Origin: Actinomyces gaoshouyii | GTDB lineage: Bacteria; Actinomycetota; Actinomycetes; Actinomycetales; Actinomycetaceae | Direction of reading: 5' to 3' | DNA: 64,000 nucleotides | NCBI RefSeq assembly: GCF_002072175.1 | Contig: NZ_MVIV01000001.1 | Span: forward strand, 186,001 to 250,000 | In this document: positions 29,284 through 38,408 of the stretch, piece after piece | How the letters are laid out: each line of letters opens with the position of its first letter | Numbering within the stretch: the first letter of the stretch is position 1 | Made by a program: the position numbers and the translations under genes | The notes under the pieces: generated by a model | The model's database searches: none | Seen by the model: only the letters and a program-made list of their open reading frames with translations | What the model was told of the DNA's origin: nothing

Positions 29284-30279
29284 ATGCGTCAGACTTGGGC
29301 AGTGACCTCCTCGCACTCCCCCTACATCGAGTTGTCGCGCGAGCAGTGGCGGGCCCTGGCCTCCTCCACTCCCCTGCCCCTGGCGCAGGATGACGTCGTC
29401 AAGCTCCGCGGCCTGGGAGATCCCACGGACCTCACGGAGGTCGACGCCGTCTACCGCCCCCTGACCGCGATCCTCCAGGACTACATCCTCACCTCCCGGG
29501 AGCGAGCGCGCCGCACCGCCGGGTTCCTGGGCGTTGATACCCGCCCCACGCCCTTCGTCATCGCAGTGGCCGGATCGGTCGCGGTCGGCAAGTCGACGAC
29601 GGCCCGCCTCATCGCCCACCTCCTGGCCCGCTTCCCGGGCACCCCTCGCGTGGACCTGGTGACCACCGATGGGTTCCTCCTGAGCAACGCCGAGCTGGAG
29701 GCGCGCGGGCTCATGTCGCGCAAGGGCTTCCCCGAGTCCTACGACCGGCGCGCGCTCGTGGAGTTCGTGGCCGCGGTGAAATCCGGGGCGCCCCGCGTCC
29801 AGGCCCCCGTCTACTCCCACAAGGTCTACGACATCGTCCCCGGTCGCAGCGTCGTCGTCGAGAGGCCCGACGTCCTGGTCCTGGAGGGGCTCAACGTGCT
29901 CCAGCCCGCCCCGAGGGGGCGCGCGGCCGCGGAGCACCCCGATGAGCCGGGAGGCCACCCGATGGCCTCCGTTCTGGCGGTGTCGGACTTCATCGACTTC
30001 TCGATCTACGTCGACGCCGATCCTGCCGATATCCGCCGCTGGTACCTGGAGCGCTTCCTCACTCTCAAGCGCACCGCCTTCAATGACCCGGACTCCTACT
30101 TCCAGCGCTTCGCGTCGATCCCCGACGACATCGCCCTGACGGCGGCCAGTGGGATCTGGGAGTCGGTCAACCTGGTGAATCTGCGTGAGAACATCGCCCC
30201 CACCCGCGCTCGGGCGACCCTCGTGCTGGTCAAGGGATCCGATCACCACATGCGCCGCGTGCTGCTGCGCAAGGCCTGA
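29284..30279 (+). CDS. coaA: Type I pantothenate kinase
   Basis: Phosphorylates pantothenate, the first and regulated step of coenzyme A synthesis. The 331-residue protein has the P-loop AGSVAVGKSTTARL near residue 97, TTDGFLLSN, KGFPESYDRRAL, and DFSIYVDADPADIRRWYLERF. The insert of about 15 residues (PRGRAAAEHPDEPGGHP) is charged and not conserved. The ATG at 29284 is used; GTG 29302 is an alternative. It is divergent from glmS across a 103-bp region. Confidence 0.96.
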   Translation: MRQTWAVTSSHSPYIELSREQWRALASSTPLPLAQDDVVKLRGLGDPTDLTEVDAVYRPLTAILQDYILTSRERARRTAGFLGVDTRPTPFVIAVAGSVAVGKSTTARLIAHLLARFPGTPRVDLVTTDGFLLSNAELEARGLMSRKGFPESYDRRALVEFVAAVKSGAPRVQAPVYSHKVYDIVPGRSVVVERPDVLVLEGLNVLQPAPRGRAAAEHPDEPGGHPMASVLAVSDFIDFSIYVDADPADIRRWYLERFLTLKRTAFNDPDSYFQRFASIPDDIALTAASGIWESVNLVNLRENIAPTRARATLVLVKGSDHHMRRVLLRKA

Positions 30280-30331
30280 GTCCCCAGGACCGATGGTGCG
30301 GCGCCGCGGCCGCGCGCGCCACGGCCCGGCC

Positions 30332-30358
30332 CCGTCGGCAGTCCCGCCATGCCGACGG
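30332..30358 (+). terminator. Possible hairpin terminator after coaA
   Basis: A perfect 9-bp stem (30332-30340 with 30350-30358) lies 53 bp past the coaA stop and before pntA. It is GC-rich and lacks a T-tract, so the assignment is tentative. Confidence 0.4.
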
Positions 30359-30465
30359 TCCTAGATGACCCCCATGATCTCCCCATTACTGTTGCGCCCA
30401 CCACCGTCATGCCTGGGAGCCGCTCTCTTGGCGCCGCCGGGGCATGCCTGCTGAGAGGAGCCTCC

Positions 30466-32019
30466 ATGCGCGTGGGAATCCCCTGCCAGGCGCCGGGCCA
30501 TGCCCTGGCCGCCGCGACGCCGCGGACCGTCGCCCGAATCATCCGCCTGGGATACGACGTCGCCGTCGAGCGCGGCGTCGGGGAGGCGGCCCGCTTCCCC
30601 GATTCCGATTACGAGGAGGCGGGCGCTCTGCTCATCGACCGGGCGGGCGCGTGGGGGGCCGATGTCGTCGTCTCCACCGGGGCGCCCGGCACGGCCGAGC
30701 TCGACCTCATGCGCCCGGGCGCCACGCTCATCAGCCGCCTGGGCCCCGCGCGCAGCCCCGAGCTCCTCGATGAGCTGCGCCGACGCGGTCTGACGGCCCT
30801 GGCGATCGACACCGTGCCGCGCATCTCCCGCGCCCAGGCCATGGATGTGCTCTCGTCCCAGGCGAACCTCGCCGGCTACCGGGCGGTCATCGAGGCGGCC
30901 TCACGCTTCGGCCGTCTGCTGGGCGGGCAGGTGACGGCCGCCGGCAAGTTCCCGCCGGCCACCGTCTACGTCATCGGGGCGGGCGTGGCGGGACTCGCGG
31001 CGATCGGCACGGCTCACTCGCTGGGCGCCGTCGTGCGCGGCACCGACGTGCGCCCCGAGGTGGCCGACCAGGTGCGCTCCGTGGGGGCAGAGTTCGTGCC
31101 CGTGCCCACCGCGCAGGAGGTCTCCTCCGACGGCTACGCCAAGGAGATGAGCTCCGATCAGGCCGCCCTGGCCCGTTCCCTCTACGCCCGGGAATCGGCG
31201 GGCGCGGATATCGTCATCACGACGGCGAATATCCCCGGCCGCCGCTCCCCCATCCTCCTGGACCGCGCGGCCGTCGAGGCCATGCGACCCGGCTCGGTCA
31301 TCGTGGACATGGCTGCCGCCAACGGCGGCAACACCGAACTGACCGTGCCGGGCGAGACCATCACCACCCCCGGTGGCGTCGCCATCATCGGAGCCACGGA
31401 TCTGGCCGAGCGCCTCCCGGCCCAGGCCTCCCAGCTCTATGGGCAGAACATCGTCAACCTGCTCGCCCTCATGACTCCCGCCAAGGACGGGTTCCTCTCG
31501 CTCGACCTGGACGACGAGGTGGTCCGCGGCATCACCGTGTGCGCCGATGGCGAGCTCATGTGGCCGCCGCCGCCCATCTCGGTCTCGGCGCCGGCCGCGC
31601 CGGGTGCCGCGCCGTTGCGCTCCCCGGAGGAGGAGGCGGCCGAGCTCGCCGCCGCGGCCCGGGCCAAGGCGCGCTCCCGGCGGCGCCGCCTGGCCGGGAT
31701 CATGGTCTCCGCCGCCCTGGCAGCGGCTCTCGTCCTGGTCACGCCGGCCGCTGTGACCAGCCACTACATCGTGCTGGCCCTGTCCATCATCCTCGGGTTC
31801 CACATCATCTCCAATGTCACCCCGGCCCTGCACACTCCGCTGATGTCGGTGACCAACGCGATCTCCGGCATCATCCTGCTCGGGGCCATCTCGCAGGTCG
31901 GCAATGCGAACCCGCTCATCAGTGCCATCGCCTTCGTCGCGGTCGCGCTGGCCACGATCAACGTTTTCGGCGGCTTCGCGGTCACCCACCGCATGCTCGC
32001 CATGTTCAGGAAGGACTGA
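30466..32019 (+). CDS. pntA: NAD(P) transhydrogenase subunit alpha
   Basis: NAD(H)-binding subunit of the proton-translocating transhydrogenase, coupling hydride transfer between NADH and NADP+ to proton flow. The 517-residue protein has an alanine-dehydrogenase-like domain I (1-385, with [22 protein letters not shown] and [18 protein letters not shown]), a charged linker, and four C-terminal membrane segments (415-515). The ATG at 30466 follows a GAGAGGAG ribosome-binding site; the longer frame from 30349 is not supported. pntB starts 4 bp after its stop. Confidence 0.95.
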   Translation: MRVGIPCQAPGHALAAATPRTVARIIRLGYDVAVERGVGEAARFPDSDYEEAGALLIDRAGAWGADVVVSTGAPGTAELDLMRPGATLISRLGPARSPELLDELRRRGLTALAIDTVPRISRAQAMDVLSSQANLAGYRAVIEAASRFGRLLGGQVTAAGKFPPATVYVIGAGVAGLAAIGTAHSLGAVVRGTDVRPEVADQVRSVGAEFVPVPTAQEVSSDGYAKEMSSDQAALARSLYARESAGADIVITTANIPGRRSPILLDRAAVEAMRPGSVIVDMAAANGGNTELTVPGETITTPGGVAIIGATDLAERLPAQASQLYGQNIVNLLALMTPAKDGFLSLDLDDEVVRGITVCADGELMWPPPPISVSAPAAPGAAPLRSPEEEAAELAAAARAKARSRRRRLAGIMVSAALAAALVLVTPAAVTSHYIVLALSIILGFHIISNVTPALHTPLMSVTNAISGIILLGAISQVGNANPLISAIAFVAVALATINVFGGFAVTHRMLAMFRKD

Positions 32020-32023
32020 GCCG

Positions 32024-33454
32024 ATGCACGCAGCACTCGCCCTGCCCTCCCCGGTGGCGCTGGCGTATATCGTCGCCGCGCTCCTGTTCATCGCCGCGGC
32101 GGCGGGCCTGTCCCGCCATGAGACCGCCGTCATCGGCAACATCGCCGGGGCCGTCGGCATGGGGGTCGCCGTGGCGGCCGCCGTCGGCCTGGCGCTCACC
32201 TCCCACCCGGGCCGCGGCGTCGTGGCCACCGCGATCCTCATCGCTCTGGCCCTGGGGATCGGCGCGGTCATCGGCATGGTCCTGGCCGGGCGGGTCGCCA
32301 TGACCGGCATGCCGCAGCTCATCGCCGTCCTCAACGGGCTCGTCGGCCTGGCCGCCGTCCTCGTGGGATACAACTCCTACGCCGCACCGGACGCCATGTC
32401 CCGCGCCCTCGGGGCATTCCACCTGGGCGAGGTGTTCCTGGGCGTTCTCGTGGGCGCCGTGACCTTCACCGGCTCGGTGCTGGCCGCCCTGAAGCTGTCC
32501 GGCAAGGTGCCGGGACGCCCCCTGGCCCTGCCGGGCCGCAACCTGCTCAATCTCGGGATACTGCTCGTCTCCGGCGCCCTCATGATCGCCTTCATGCTCC
32601 TGCCCGAGCATTCGCCCGCCGCCTGGGCGTGCCTCGGAGTGATGACGCTCCTGGCGCTCATCCTGGGGGCGCACCTCGTGCTGGCGATCGGCGGAGGGGA
32701 TATGCCCGTGGTGGTGTCCATCATGAACGCCTACTCGGGCTGGGCCTCCGCCTTCACCGGCTTCATGATCAACAACGACCTGCTCATCATCACGGGCACG
32801 CTCGTGGGATCCTCGGGCGCCTACCTGTCCTACCTCATGTGCCAGGCGATGAACCGCTCCTTCATGTCCGTGCTCCTGGGGGGCTTCGGCACCGAGGGGG
32901 CGACGGCGTCCGGCGCGTCGGCACCCGAGGGCGCGATCGTCGAGATCGACGCCGCCTCCTTGGCGCGCGAGCTGCAGTCCGCCCGGCGGGTCGTCATCAC
33001 CCCGGGCTATGGGATGGCGGTGGCCCAGGCCCAGTATCCGGTGGCCGTGCTCACCGAGATGCTGCGCTCCCAGGGCGTCGAGGTGAGCTTCGGCATCCAC
33101 CCCGTGGCCGGCCGCCTGCCCGGGCACATGAATGTCCTGCTGGCCGAGGCGAAGGTCCCCTACGACCTCGTTCTGGAAATGGACGAGGTGAACGACGACT
33201 TCTCGGATGTGGACGTCGTGCTGGTCATCGGCGCTAATGACACGGTCAACCCGGCCGCAGAGGAACCGGGTTCCCCCATCGCGGGCATGCCCGTGCTTCG
33301 CGTGTGGGAGGCGGGGCGCGTCGTCGTCTTCAAGCGCTCGATGGCCACCGGATACGCGGGCGTGGCCAATCCCCTGTTCTTCAAGGAGAACACCGCCATG
33401 CTCTTCGGCGATGCCAAGAGCACGGTGGAGGACATCATCCGCGCCCTCGACTGA
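32024..33454 (+). CDS. pntB: NAD(P) transhydrogenase subunit beta
   Basis: Membrane and NADP(H)-binding subunit partnering PntA. The 476-residue protein has about eight or nine membrane segments (1-275, including [19 protein letters not shown]). The Rossmann-like domain III includes [50 protein letters not shown] and [14 protein letters not shown]. The ATG at 32024 is the first plausible start after pntA. It converges with glmM, and a hairpin lies between them. Confidence 0.96.
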   Translation: MHAALALPSPVALAYIVAALLFIAAAAGLSRHETAVIGNIAGAVGMGVAVAAAVGLALTSHPGRGVVATAILIALALGIGAVIGMVLAGRVAMTGMPQLIAVLNGLVGLAAVLVGYNSYAAPDAMSRALGAFHLGEVFLGVLVGAVTFTGSVLAALKLSGKVPGRPLALPGRNLLNLGILLVSGALMIAFMLLPEHSPAAWACLGVMTLLALILGAHLVLAIGGGDMPVVVSIMNAYSGWASAFTGFMINNDLLIITGTLVGSSGAYLSYLMCQAMNRSFMSVLLGGFGTEGATASGASAPEGAIVEIDAASLARELQSARRVVITPGYGMAVAQAQYPVAVLTEMLRSQGVEVSFGIHPVAGRLPGHMNVLLAEAKVPYDLVLEMDEVNDDFSDVDVVLVIGANDTVNPAAEEPGSPIAGMPVLRVWEAGRVVVFKRSMATGYAGVANPLFFKENTAMLFGDAKSTVEDIIRALD

Positions 33455-33478
33455 GGCCGCGCCGCCCTTCGCGCGAAT

Positions 33479-33514
33479 GGGGCGGGGCCCGGCATCACGC
33501 CGGGGCCCCGCCCC
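33479..33514. terminator. Bidirectional hairpin between pntB and glmM
   Basis: GC-rich stem of about 15 bp with one bulged G (33479-33493 against 33499-33514) and a 5-nt loop, between two converging genes. Confidence 0.7.
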
Positions 33515-33530
33515 GCATCCATGACTCCCC

Positions 33531-34886
33531 TCAGAGCGCGAGGCGCTCCTTGACGACGCCGGCGAGGCGGCCGGCGACGGCGTCGGCCTGCTCCTGGGTG
33601 GCGGCCTCCACCATGACCCGCACGAGGGGCTCGGTGCCCGAGGGGCGCAGGAGGACCCGCCCAGTCTCGCCGAGCTCGGTCTCCGCAGCGGCGACGGCGT
33701 CCTGGACGCCCTGGTCCGTGCCCGCAGCGCCCTTGTCCACGCCCTTGACATTGATGAGGGTTTGGGGCAAGCGGGTGACGATGCCGGCGAGCTCGGCGAG
33801 GCTCTTGCCGCTGCGCTTGACGCGGGCGGCGATGTGCAGGGACGTGAGCACGCCGTCACCGGTGGTGGCGTGGACGGTGTCGATGACATGGCCGGACTGC
33901 TCGCCGCCGAGCGTGTAGCCGCCGGCGAGCATCTTCTCCAGGACATAGCGGTCGCCCACGCCGGTCTGGACGGTGCGGATGCCGTGGTCGCGCATGGCCA
34001 GGATGAGACCCAGGTTACTCATGACGGTGACCACGAGGGTGTCGGAGCCGAGCGTGCCGTCGGCCTTCATGCCCAGCGCCAGCAGGCCCATGATCTGGTC
34101 GCCGTCGACGAGGTTGCCGTCGGCGTCCACGGCGAGGCAGCGGTCGGCGTCGCCGTCGTAGGCCACGCCCATATCCGCGCCCACGGAGGGCACGTAGCGC
34201 TGGAGCTGCTCGGGGTGGGTGGATCCGCAGTCGGCGTTGATGTTGAGGCCATCCGGGGAGGCGTTGATGACGATCACCTCGGCGCCCGCGGCGCGCAGGG
34301 CGGCGGGGCCCACGGTGCTGGCGGCTCCGTTGGAGGCGTCGACGACGACCCGCAGGCCCGACAGATCCGTGGCCACGGAGTCGACGAGGTGGTTGATGTA
34401 GTTCTGGTCGGCGACCGTCTCGCCTTTGATGACCCGGCCGACGTCGGCGCCGGTGGGGCGGTCCTCGATGCCCCCGAGCAGGGCCTCGATCTCATCCTCG
34501 ACGGCGTCCTCGAGCTTGTAGCCGCCGCGGGCGAAGAACTTGATGCCGTTGTCGGGGAAGGGGTTGTGGGAGGCGGAGATCATGACGCCCAGGTCGATGT
34601 CCTGGGTGGCGGTCAGGTGGGCGATCGCCGGGGTGGGCAGGACGCCGACGCGGGTGACGTCCACGCCGGAGGAGGCCAGGCCCGAGCTGATGGCGTGGTC
34701 GAGGAACTCGCCGGAGGCCCGGGTGTCGCGCCCGACGATCGCTCGGGGCCGGGCGCCGCGGGAGCGCGCGCGGGCCTCCTTGGTCAGCACGCGGGCGGCG
34801 GCTTCGCCGAGCTGGACGGCGAGGGCGGGGGTGAGCAGGTCGTTGGCCAGGCCCCGAACTCCGTCGGTGCCGAAGAGTCGTGCCAT
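33531..34886 (-). CDS. glmM: Phosphoglucosamine mutase
   Basis: Interconverts glucosamine-6-phosphate and glucosamine-1-phosphate on the way to UDP-GlcNAc. The 451-residue protein begins [15 protein letters not shown] and has the phosphoserine loop [17 protein letters not shown] near residue 104, the metal-binding [21 protein letters not shown] and [14 protein letters not shown]. The ATG at 34886 gives the standard length; upstream in-frame sequence is the rpsI shadow. glmS, the previous pathway step, is about 4 kb away. A terminator stands between rpsI and glmM, so glmM needs its own promoter. Confidence 0.97.
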   Translation of the reverse strand: MARLFGTDGVRGLANDLLTPALAVQLGEAAARVLTKEARARSRGARPRAIVGRDTRASGEFLDHAISSGLASSGVDVTRVGVLPTPAIAHLTATQDIDLGVMISASHNPFPDNGIKFFARGGYKLEDAVEDEIEALLGGIEDRPTGADVGRVIKGETVADQNYINHLVDSVATDLSGLRVVVDASNGAASTVGPAALRAAGAEVIVINASPDGLNINADCGSTHPEQLQRYVPSVGADMGVAYDGDADRCLAVDADGNLVDGDQIMGLLALGMKADGTLGSDTLVVTVMSNLGLILAMRDHGIRTVQTGVGDRYVLEKMLAGGYTLGGEQSGHVIDTVHATTGDGVLTSLHIAARVKRSGKSLAELAGIVTRLPQTLINVKGVDKGAAGTDQGVQDAVAAAETELGETGRVLLRPSGTEPLVRVMVEAATQEQADAVAGRLAGVVKERLAL

Positions 34887-34987
34887 GGATGGGCTCCTCT
34901 CGTGTCTGGATTCCGAGGAGCATCCTCCCACTGTCCGCCGCCTCGCGCACCGGCAACGACGCCGTGAGTGCTCCGAGTGCCATGACG

Positions 34988-35036
34988 GACGCCGCCCCGT
35001 CGGCCCCGCATGAGAGCGGGCGGACGGGGCGGCGTC
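34988..35036 (-). terminator. Hairpin terminator downstream of rpsI
   Basis: Perfect 14-bp stem (34988-35001 with 35023-35036) with further inner pairing, 45 bp past the rpsI stop. It ends the rplM-rpsI transcript. The rest of 34887-35080 shows no gene. Confidence 0.78.
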
Positions 35037-35080
35037 GTCGATGAGGGGCGGCGGCGCGGGGGCAGCCGACCCGGAGCGGA

Positions 35081-35578
35081 TCAGCGCTTGGAGTACTGCG
35101 GGGCGCGGCGGGCCTTGTGCAGACCGGCCTTCTTGCGCTCGACGATGCGGGCGTCGCGGGTGAGGAAGCCGGCCTTCTTGAGGGCCGGGCGGTTGGCCTC
35201 GCGGTCGATCTCGTTGAGGGCGCGGGCGATGCCCAGGCGCAGGGCGCCGGCCTGGCCGGAGATGCCACCGCCGTGGATGCGGGCCACGACGTCGAAGCGG
35301 CCTTCGAGATCGAGGATGGTGAAGGGGGCGCGCACGAGCTGCTGGTGCAGCTTGTTGGGGAAGTAGTCCTCCAAAGTGCGGCCATTGAGCGTCCACTTGC
35401 CGGTGCCGGGGATGAGCCGGACGCGGGCGACGGCCTCCTTGCGGCGGCCAAGGCCCGCCCCGGGAGCGGTGATGGACTGCCCGCGGCCCTCCACAGAGGT
35501 GCCGCCGGTCTCGGTGGTGTAGCTGGAGGGGGCGTTCTCCTCATCCAGCGCGTCGATGTCGACAGTGGTCTCAGCCAC
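35081..35578 (-). CDS. rpsI: 30S ribosomal protein S9
   Basis: Small-subunit protein whose basic tail reaches the P-site tRNA. It has 165 residues because an acidic N-terminal extension of about 38 residues precedes the core ([14 protein letters not shown]), a pattern common in actinobacteria. The C-terminus RRAPQYSKR is canonical. GTG start; rplM ends 43 bp upstream. Confidence 0.97.
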   Translation of the reverse strand: MAETTVDIDALDEENAPSSYTTETGGTSVEGRGQSITAPGAGLGRRKEAVARVRLIPGTGKWTLNGRTLEDYFPNKLHQQLVRAPFTILDLEGRFDVVARIHGGGISGQAGALRLGIARALNEIDREANRPALKKAGFLTRDARIVERKKAGLHKARRAPQYSKR

Positions 35579-35621
35579 GATGTGTCCTTTGCTTGTCGCG
35601 GGGTGCCGAGCGCTGGAGCGC

Positions 35622-36065
35622 TTACTGGGCGACCTGGGTGATCTCGAAAGCCTGCGGGTTCTGCGAGGCGTGCGGGTGCTCGGGGCCGGCGTACACCTTG
35701 AGCTTCTTGAGCTGGGCGCGGCCGAGCTTGGTGTGAGGCACCATGCCCTTGATGGCCTTCTCGACGGCGCGCTCGGGGCGCGTCGCCAGCAGGTCGCGGT
35801 AGGAGACGGCCGTCAGACCACCCGGGTAGCCGGAGTGGCGGTAGGCGAACTTGCGGTCGGCCTTGCCATTGGTGAGGGCCACCTTGTCGGCGTTGATGAT
35901 GACGACGTAGTCACCGCAGTCGGCGTTGGGCGTGAACTGCGGCTTGTGCTTCCCACGGAGCAGGTTCGCGGCCTGAGCCGCGAGGCGGCCGAGAACGACG
36001 TCGGTGGCGTCAATGACGTACCAGTTCTTCTCGACGTCGCCGGGCTTCGGTGTGTACGTGCGCAC
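35622..36065 (-). CDS. rplM: 50S ribosomal protein L13
   Basis: Early-assembly protein of the large subunit. It has 147 residues with [18 protein letters not shown] and [19 protein letters not shown]. The GTG at 36065 (VRTYTPK) gives the standard actinobacterial N-terminus and has GAAGG about 8 bp upstream. It is the first gene of rplM-rpsI. The 250-bp region upstream (36066-36315) holds no gene and should contain the promoter and leader. Confidence 0.96.
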   Translation of the reverse strand: MRTYTPKPGDVEKNWYVIDATDVVLGRLAAQAANLLRGKHKPQFTPNADCGDYVVIINADKVALTNGKADRKFAYRHSGYPGGLTAVSYRDLLATRPERAVEKAIKGMVPHTKLGRAQLKKLKVYAGPEHPHASQNPQAFEITQVAQ

Positions 36066-36315
36066 GGGCGTTGCCTTCGTTTCTCTTGGCGAGCGGTCAC
36101 GTCGACGAGCGTTGAAGCGTCGCTGTTCGACGGGACCGCCATGGTCAGGTGAGGTGGTCGGAGCACTCGCGCCCCGGGGCGAGTGGGATGGCACCGCGGT
36201 TGCGCGTTCAGCGTGCTGCACGACGGTTACCCACATTACCGGCCCCTTGTCAGGGGGGTCAAAAGAAGGGACCGCGCTCCCGCCGTGAATCCCGCCACGC
36301 CCATGCCCGCCCTTC

Positions 36316-37326
36316 TCACCGAGACCGGTCTCGATCGTGATATCGACCGGTCTCGGCACAGGGGGCAGGGAGGGTTCGCAGGGCCCTGGCGCGCTCGGCC
36401 CGGTCGGCCAGCTCGTCATCCGCGGGGTAGCTCACCCGCTCCAGAGTGAGGCCATGGGCGGGGGCGACCGGCGCCGCGGCGTCCCGGCTCGCGCTCAGGA
36501 GGATCCGCGCGGGCCAGTCCTCATCCCTGCGCCCCTGGCCCACCGCGAGGCAGGCGCCCACGAGAGAGCGCACCATCGAGTGGCAGAAGGCGTCGGCGAC
36601 GACGTCGAGCACCACGAGGCCCTCATCCGCCCCCTCGCGGCCGGTGGCGCCACCGGGGACGCGCGACCATTCCAGGCGCTTGAGCGTACGGATCGTCGTG
36701 GCACCCTCGCGGGGCTTGCAGTAGCCGAGGAAGTCGTGCTCGCCGAGCAATGGCGCGGCGGCGCGGCGCATGGCCCCGACGTCGAGGGCCTCGGGGATCC
36801 ACAGCACGCTCCCCCGCCGCCCCGGATCCCGCGACCCGGCAGCGGGCCCGCCGTCGGCGATCCGGTAGCGGTAGGCGCGCTCGGTGGCGGAGAAGCGCGC
36901 ATCGAAGCCCTCGGGAGCCTCGCGAGCCCCGTTCACGACGACATCGCTCGTCCCCCGCGGCGCGGTCCCCGCGCCCCCGCTGGCAGCGCTCTCGCGCGCT
37001 TCGCGGGCCAGGACACCGGCCAGCCGGGTCAGCAGCGCCTGCCCGGGAGCCCGGTCCGAGCGACCGGGGAGCGACCGCCAGGCCTCCTGCGCGACATCGA
37101 AGTGCGCGACCTGGGCCGCGGCGTGAACGCCCGCGTCCGTCCGCCCCGCGACGGTGAGCCGCACGGGAACGCGCAGCACCGTGCCGAGCGCCTCGGTGAT
37201 CACCCCCTCCACGGTGCGCAGGCCCGGCTGCGCGGCCCAGCCCGCGAATCCCGCTCCGTCATAGGCCAGATCCAGCCGCACGCGCACCAGCGGATCGTCT
37301 CCGTTCGGCTCCTTGGAGTCCTCCAT
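36316..37326 (-). CDS. truA: tRNA pseudouridine synthase A
   Basis: Isomerises uridines 38-40 in tRNA anticodon arms. The 336-residue protein has the catalytic Asp in GRTDAGVHA near residue 52, [14 protein letters not shown] at the N-terminus, the [10 protein letters not shown] motif and [16 protein letters not shown]. Two Ala/Gly-rich inserts (about 85-120 and 150-175) make it longer than the usual 250-290. The last residues ([13 protein letters not shown]) and stop are encoded by the ACCGGT repeat at 36319-36356. In most relatives truA follows rplQ; here a surface-protein gene and a kinase gene intervene. Confidence 0.93.
   Translation of the reverse strand: MEDSKEPNGDDPLVRVRLDLAYDGAGFAGWAAQPGLRTVEGVITEALGTVLRVPVRLTVAGRTDAGVHAAAQVAHFDVAQEAWRSLPGRSDRAPGQALLTRLAGVLAREARESAASGGAGTAPRGTSDVVVNGAREAPEGFDARFSATERAYRYRIADGGPAAGSRDPGRRGSVLWIPEALDVGAMRRAAAPLLGEHDFLGYCKPREGATTIRTLKRLEWSRVPGGATGREGADEGLVVLDVVADAFCHSMVRSLVGACLAVGQGRRDEDWPARILLSASRDAAAPVAPAHGLTLERVSYPADDELADRAERARALRTLPAPCAETGRYHDRDRSR
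36319..36356. repeat. ACCGGT repeat locus 3, inside the 3' end of truA
   Basis: Perfect 12-bp inverted arms (36319-36330 with 36345-36356). Boxes start at 36324 and 36346, spaced 22 bp. The spacer (TCGATCGTGATATCG type) resembles the first spacer at locus 6. It overlaps the last 13 codons of truA. Confidence 0.85.
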
Positions 37327-37428
37327 GCCCCTATTCGACCACGGGGCGAGCACCTCCCGAGTGGGCCGCGCCCCGGCCCTCGACCAACTCGGGGGCGTCG
37401 TCCCGAGCTTGGCGGTAGCGTCGCCCCC

Positions 37429-38241
37429 GTGAGCACGAATCCCGGAGTCCCGAGCCAGGCGAGCCGAGCAAGTCATCCCAGCCATTCCGCAGCGACCACG
37501 TTGTCCGTCGACTGCGGGGGCGGCGGCATCAAGGCCTCCGTCCTCGACGCCGAGGGAACCATCTGCTCTCGCGCCGTGCGCACGCCCACCCCCTACCCGC
37601 TTCCGCCGATGAAGCTGGTGGAGACGATCGCCGGCCTCGCTGAGCAGTTGCCCCGGGCCGAGCGGGTCACGGTGGGGATGCCGGGGATGATCCGCCACGG
37701 CGTCGTGGTCGCCACCCCGCACTACATCACGAAGGACGGCCCGCGCTCCAAGGTGCTCCCCGAGCTCGCCGAGGCGTGGCACCGCTTCGACATGGGCGCG
37801 GCCATCGCGCAGCGCCTCGGCCTGCCCTCGCTCATCCTCAATGACGCGGAGGTCGCCGGCGCCGGAGTCGTCACCGGCCACGGCCTTGAGATGATCATCA
37901 CCCTGGGAACGGGCCTGGGCAACGCGGTCTTCGACAACGGCGTCCTGGCCCCGCACGTCGAGGTCTCCCAGGGCCCCGTCCGCTGGGGGCTCACCTACGA
38001 CGACTACATCGGTGAGCACGAGCGACTCCGCCTGGGCGACGCCCACTGGTCGCGCAGAGTGCGCCGCGTCGTCGACGGGCTGCGCCCCATGTACCTGTGG
38101 GACCGCCTCTACCTCGGGGGCGGCAACTCCCGGAGGATCACGGCACTCCAGCTCACCCGCATGGGCGACGACGTCGTCGTGGTGCCCAATGAGGCGGGGA
38201 TGACCGGCGGGGCGCGCTGCTGGACCATGGCTCGCCCCTGA
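37429..38241 (+). CDS. ROK-family sugar kinase related to polyphosphate glucokinase
   Basis: Probable glucose or other hexose kinase using ATP or polyphosphate. The 270-residue protein has the ASKHA phosphate-1 region SVDCGGGGIKASVLD, the catalytic-Asp motif LILNDAEVAGAG and the LGTGLGNAVFDNG phosphate-2 region. GGGNSRRITA is near the C-terminus. The usual EXGH plus Cys zinc-binding cluster of ROK proteins is not visible where expected (HVEVSQGPVRWG instead). GTG start; the longer upstream frame is a truA shadow. Substrate uncertain. Confidence 0.75.
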   Translation: MSTNPGVPSQASRASHPSHSAATTLSVDCGGGGIKASVLDAEGTICSRAVRTPTPYPLPPMKLVETIAGLAEQLPRAERVTVGMPGMIRHGVVVATPHYITKDGPRSKVLPELAEAWHRFDMGAAIAQRLGLPSLILNDAEVAGAGVVTGHGLEMIITLGTGLGNAVFDNGVLAPHVEVSQGPVRWGLTYDDYIGEHERLRLGDAHWSRRVRRVVDGLRPMYLWDRLYLGGGNSRRITALQLTRMGDDVVVVPNEAGMTGGARCWTMARP

Positions 38242-38328
38242 GCCCGGCCGCGCCCGACGTCTCCCGCAACCAGGCGGGCCGGTCGCCCGCCTGGCCCGCC
38301 TGGCCCGCCCGCCTGCCGCCGGAGACGC

Positions 38329-38363
38329 GAGGGGCCCACCCGGATGATCCGGGTGGGCCCCTC
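38329..38363. terminator. Strong bidirectional terminator between the ROK kinase and surface-protein genes
   Basis: Perfect 16-bp stem (38329-38344 with 38348-38363) and a 3-nt loop between two converging genes. Confidence 0.85.
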
Positions 38364-38408
38364 GTCCTCAGTCCGGGTCAGTTCTCACTGGCCGGGACCG
38401 TGTGGGGA

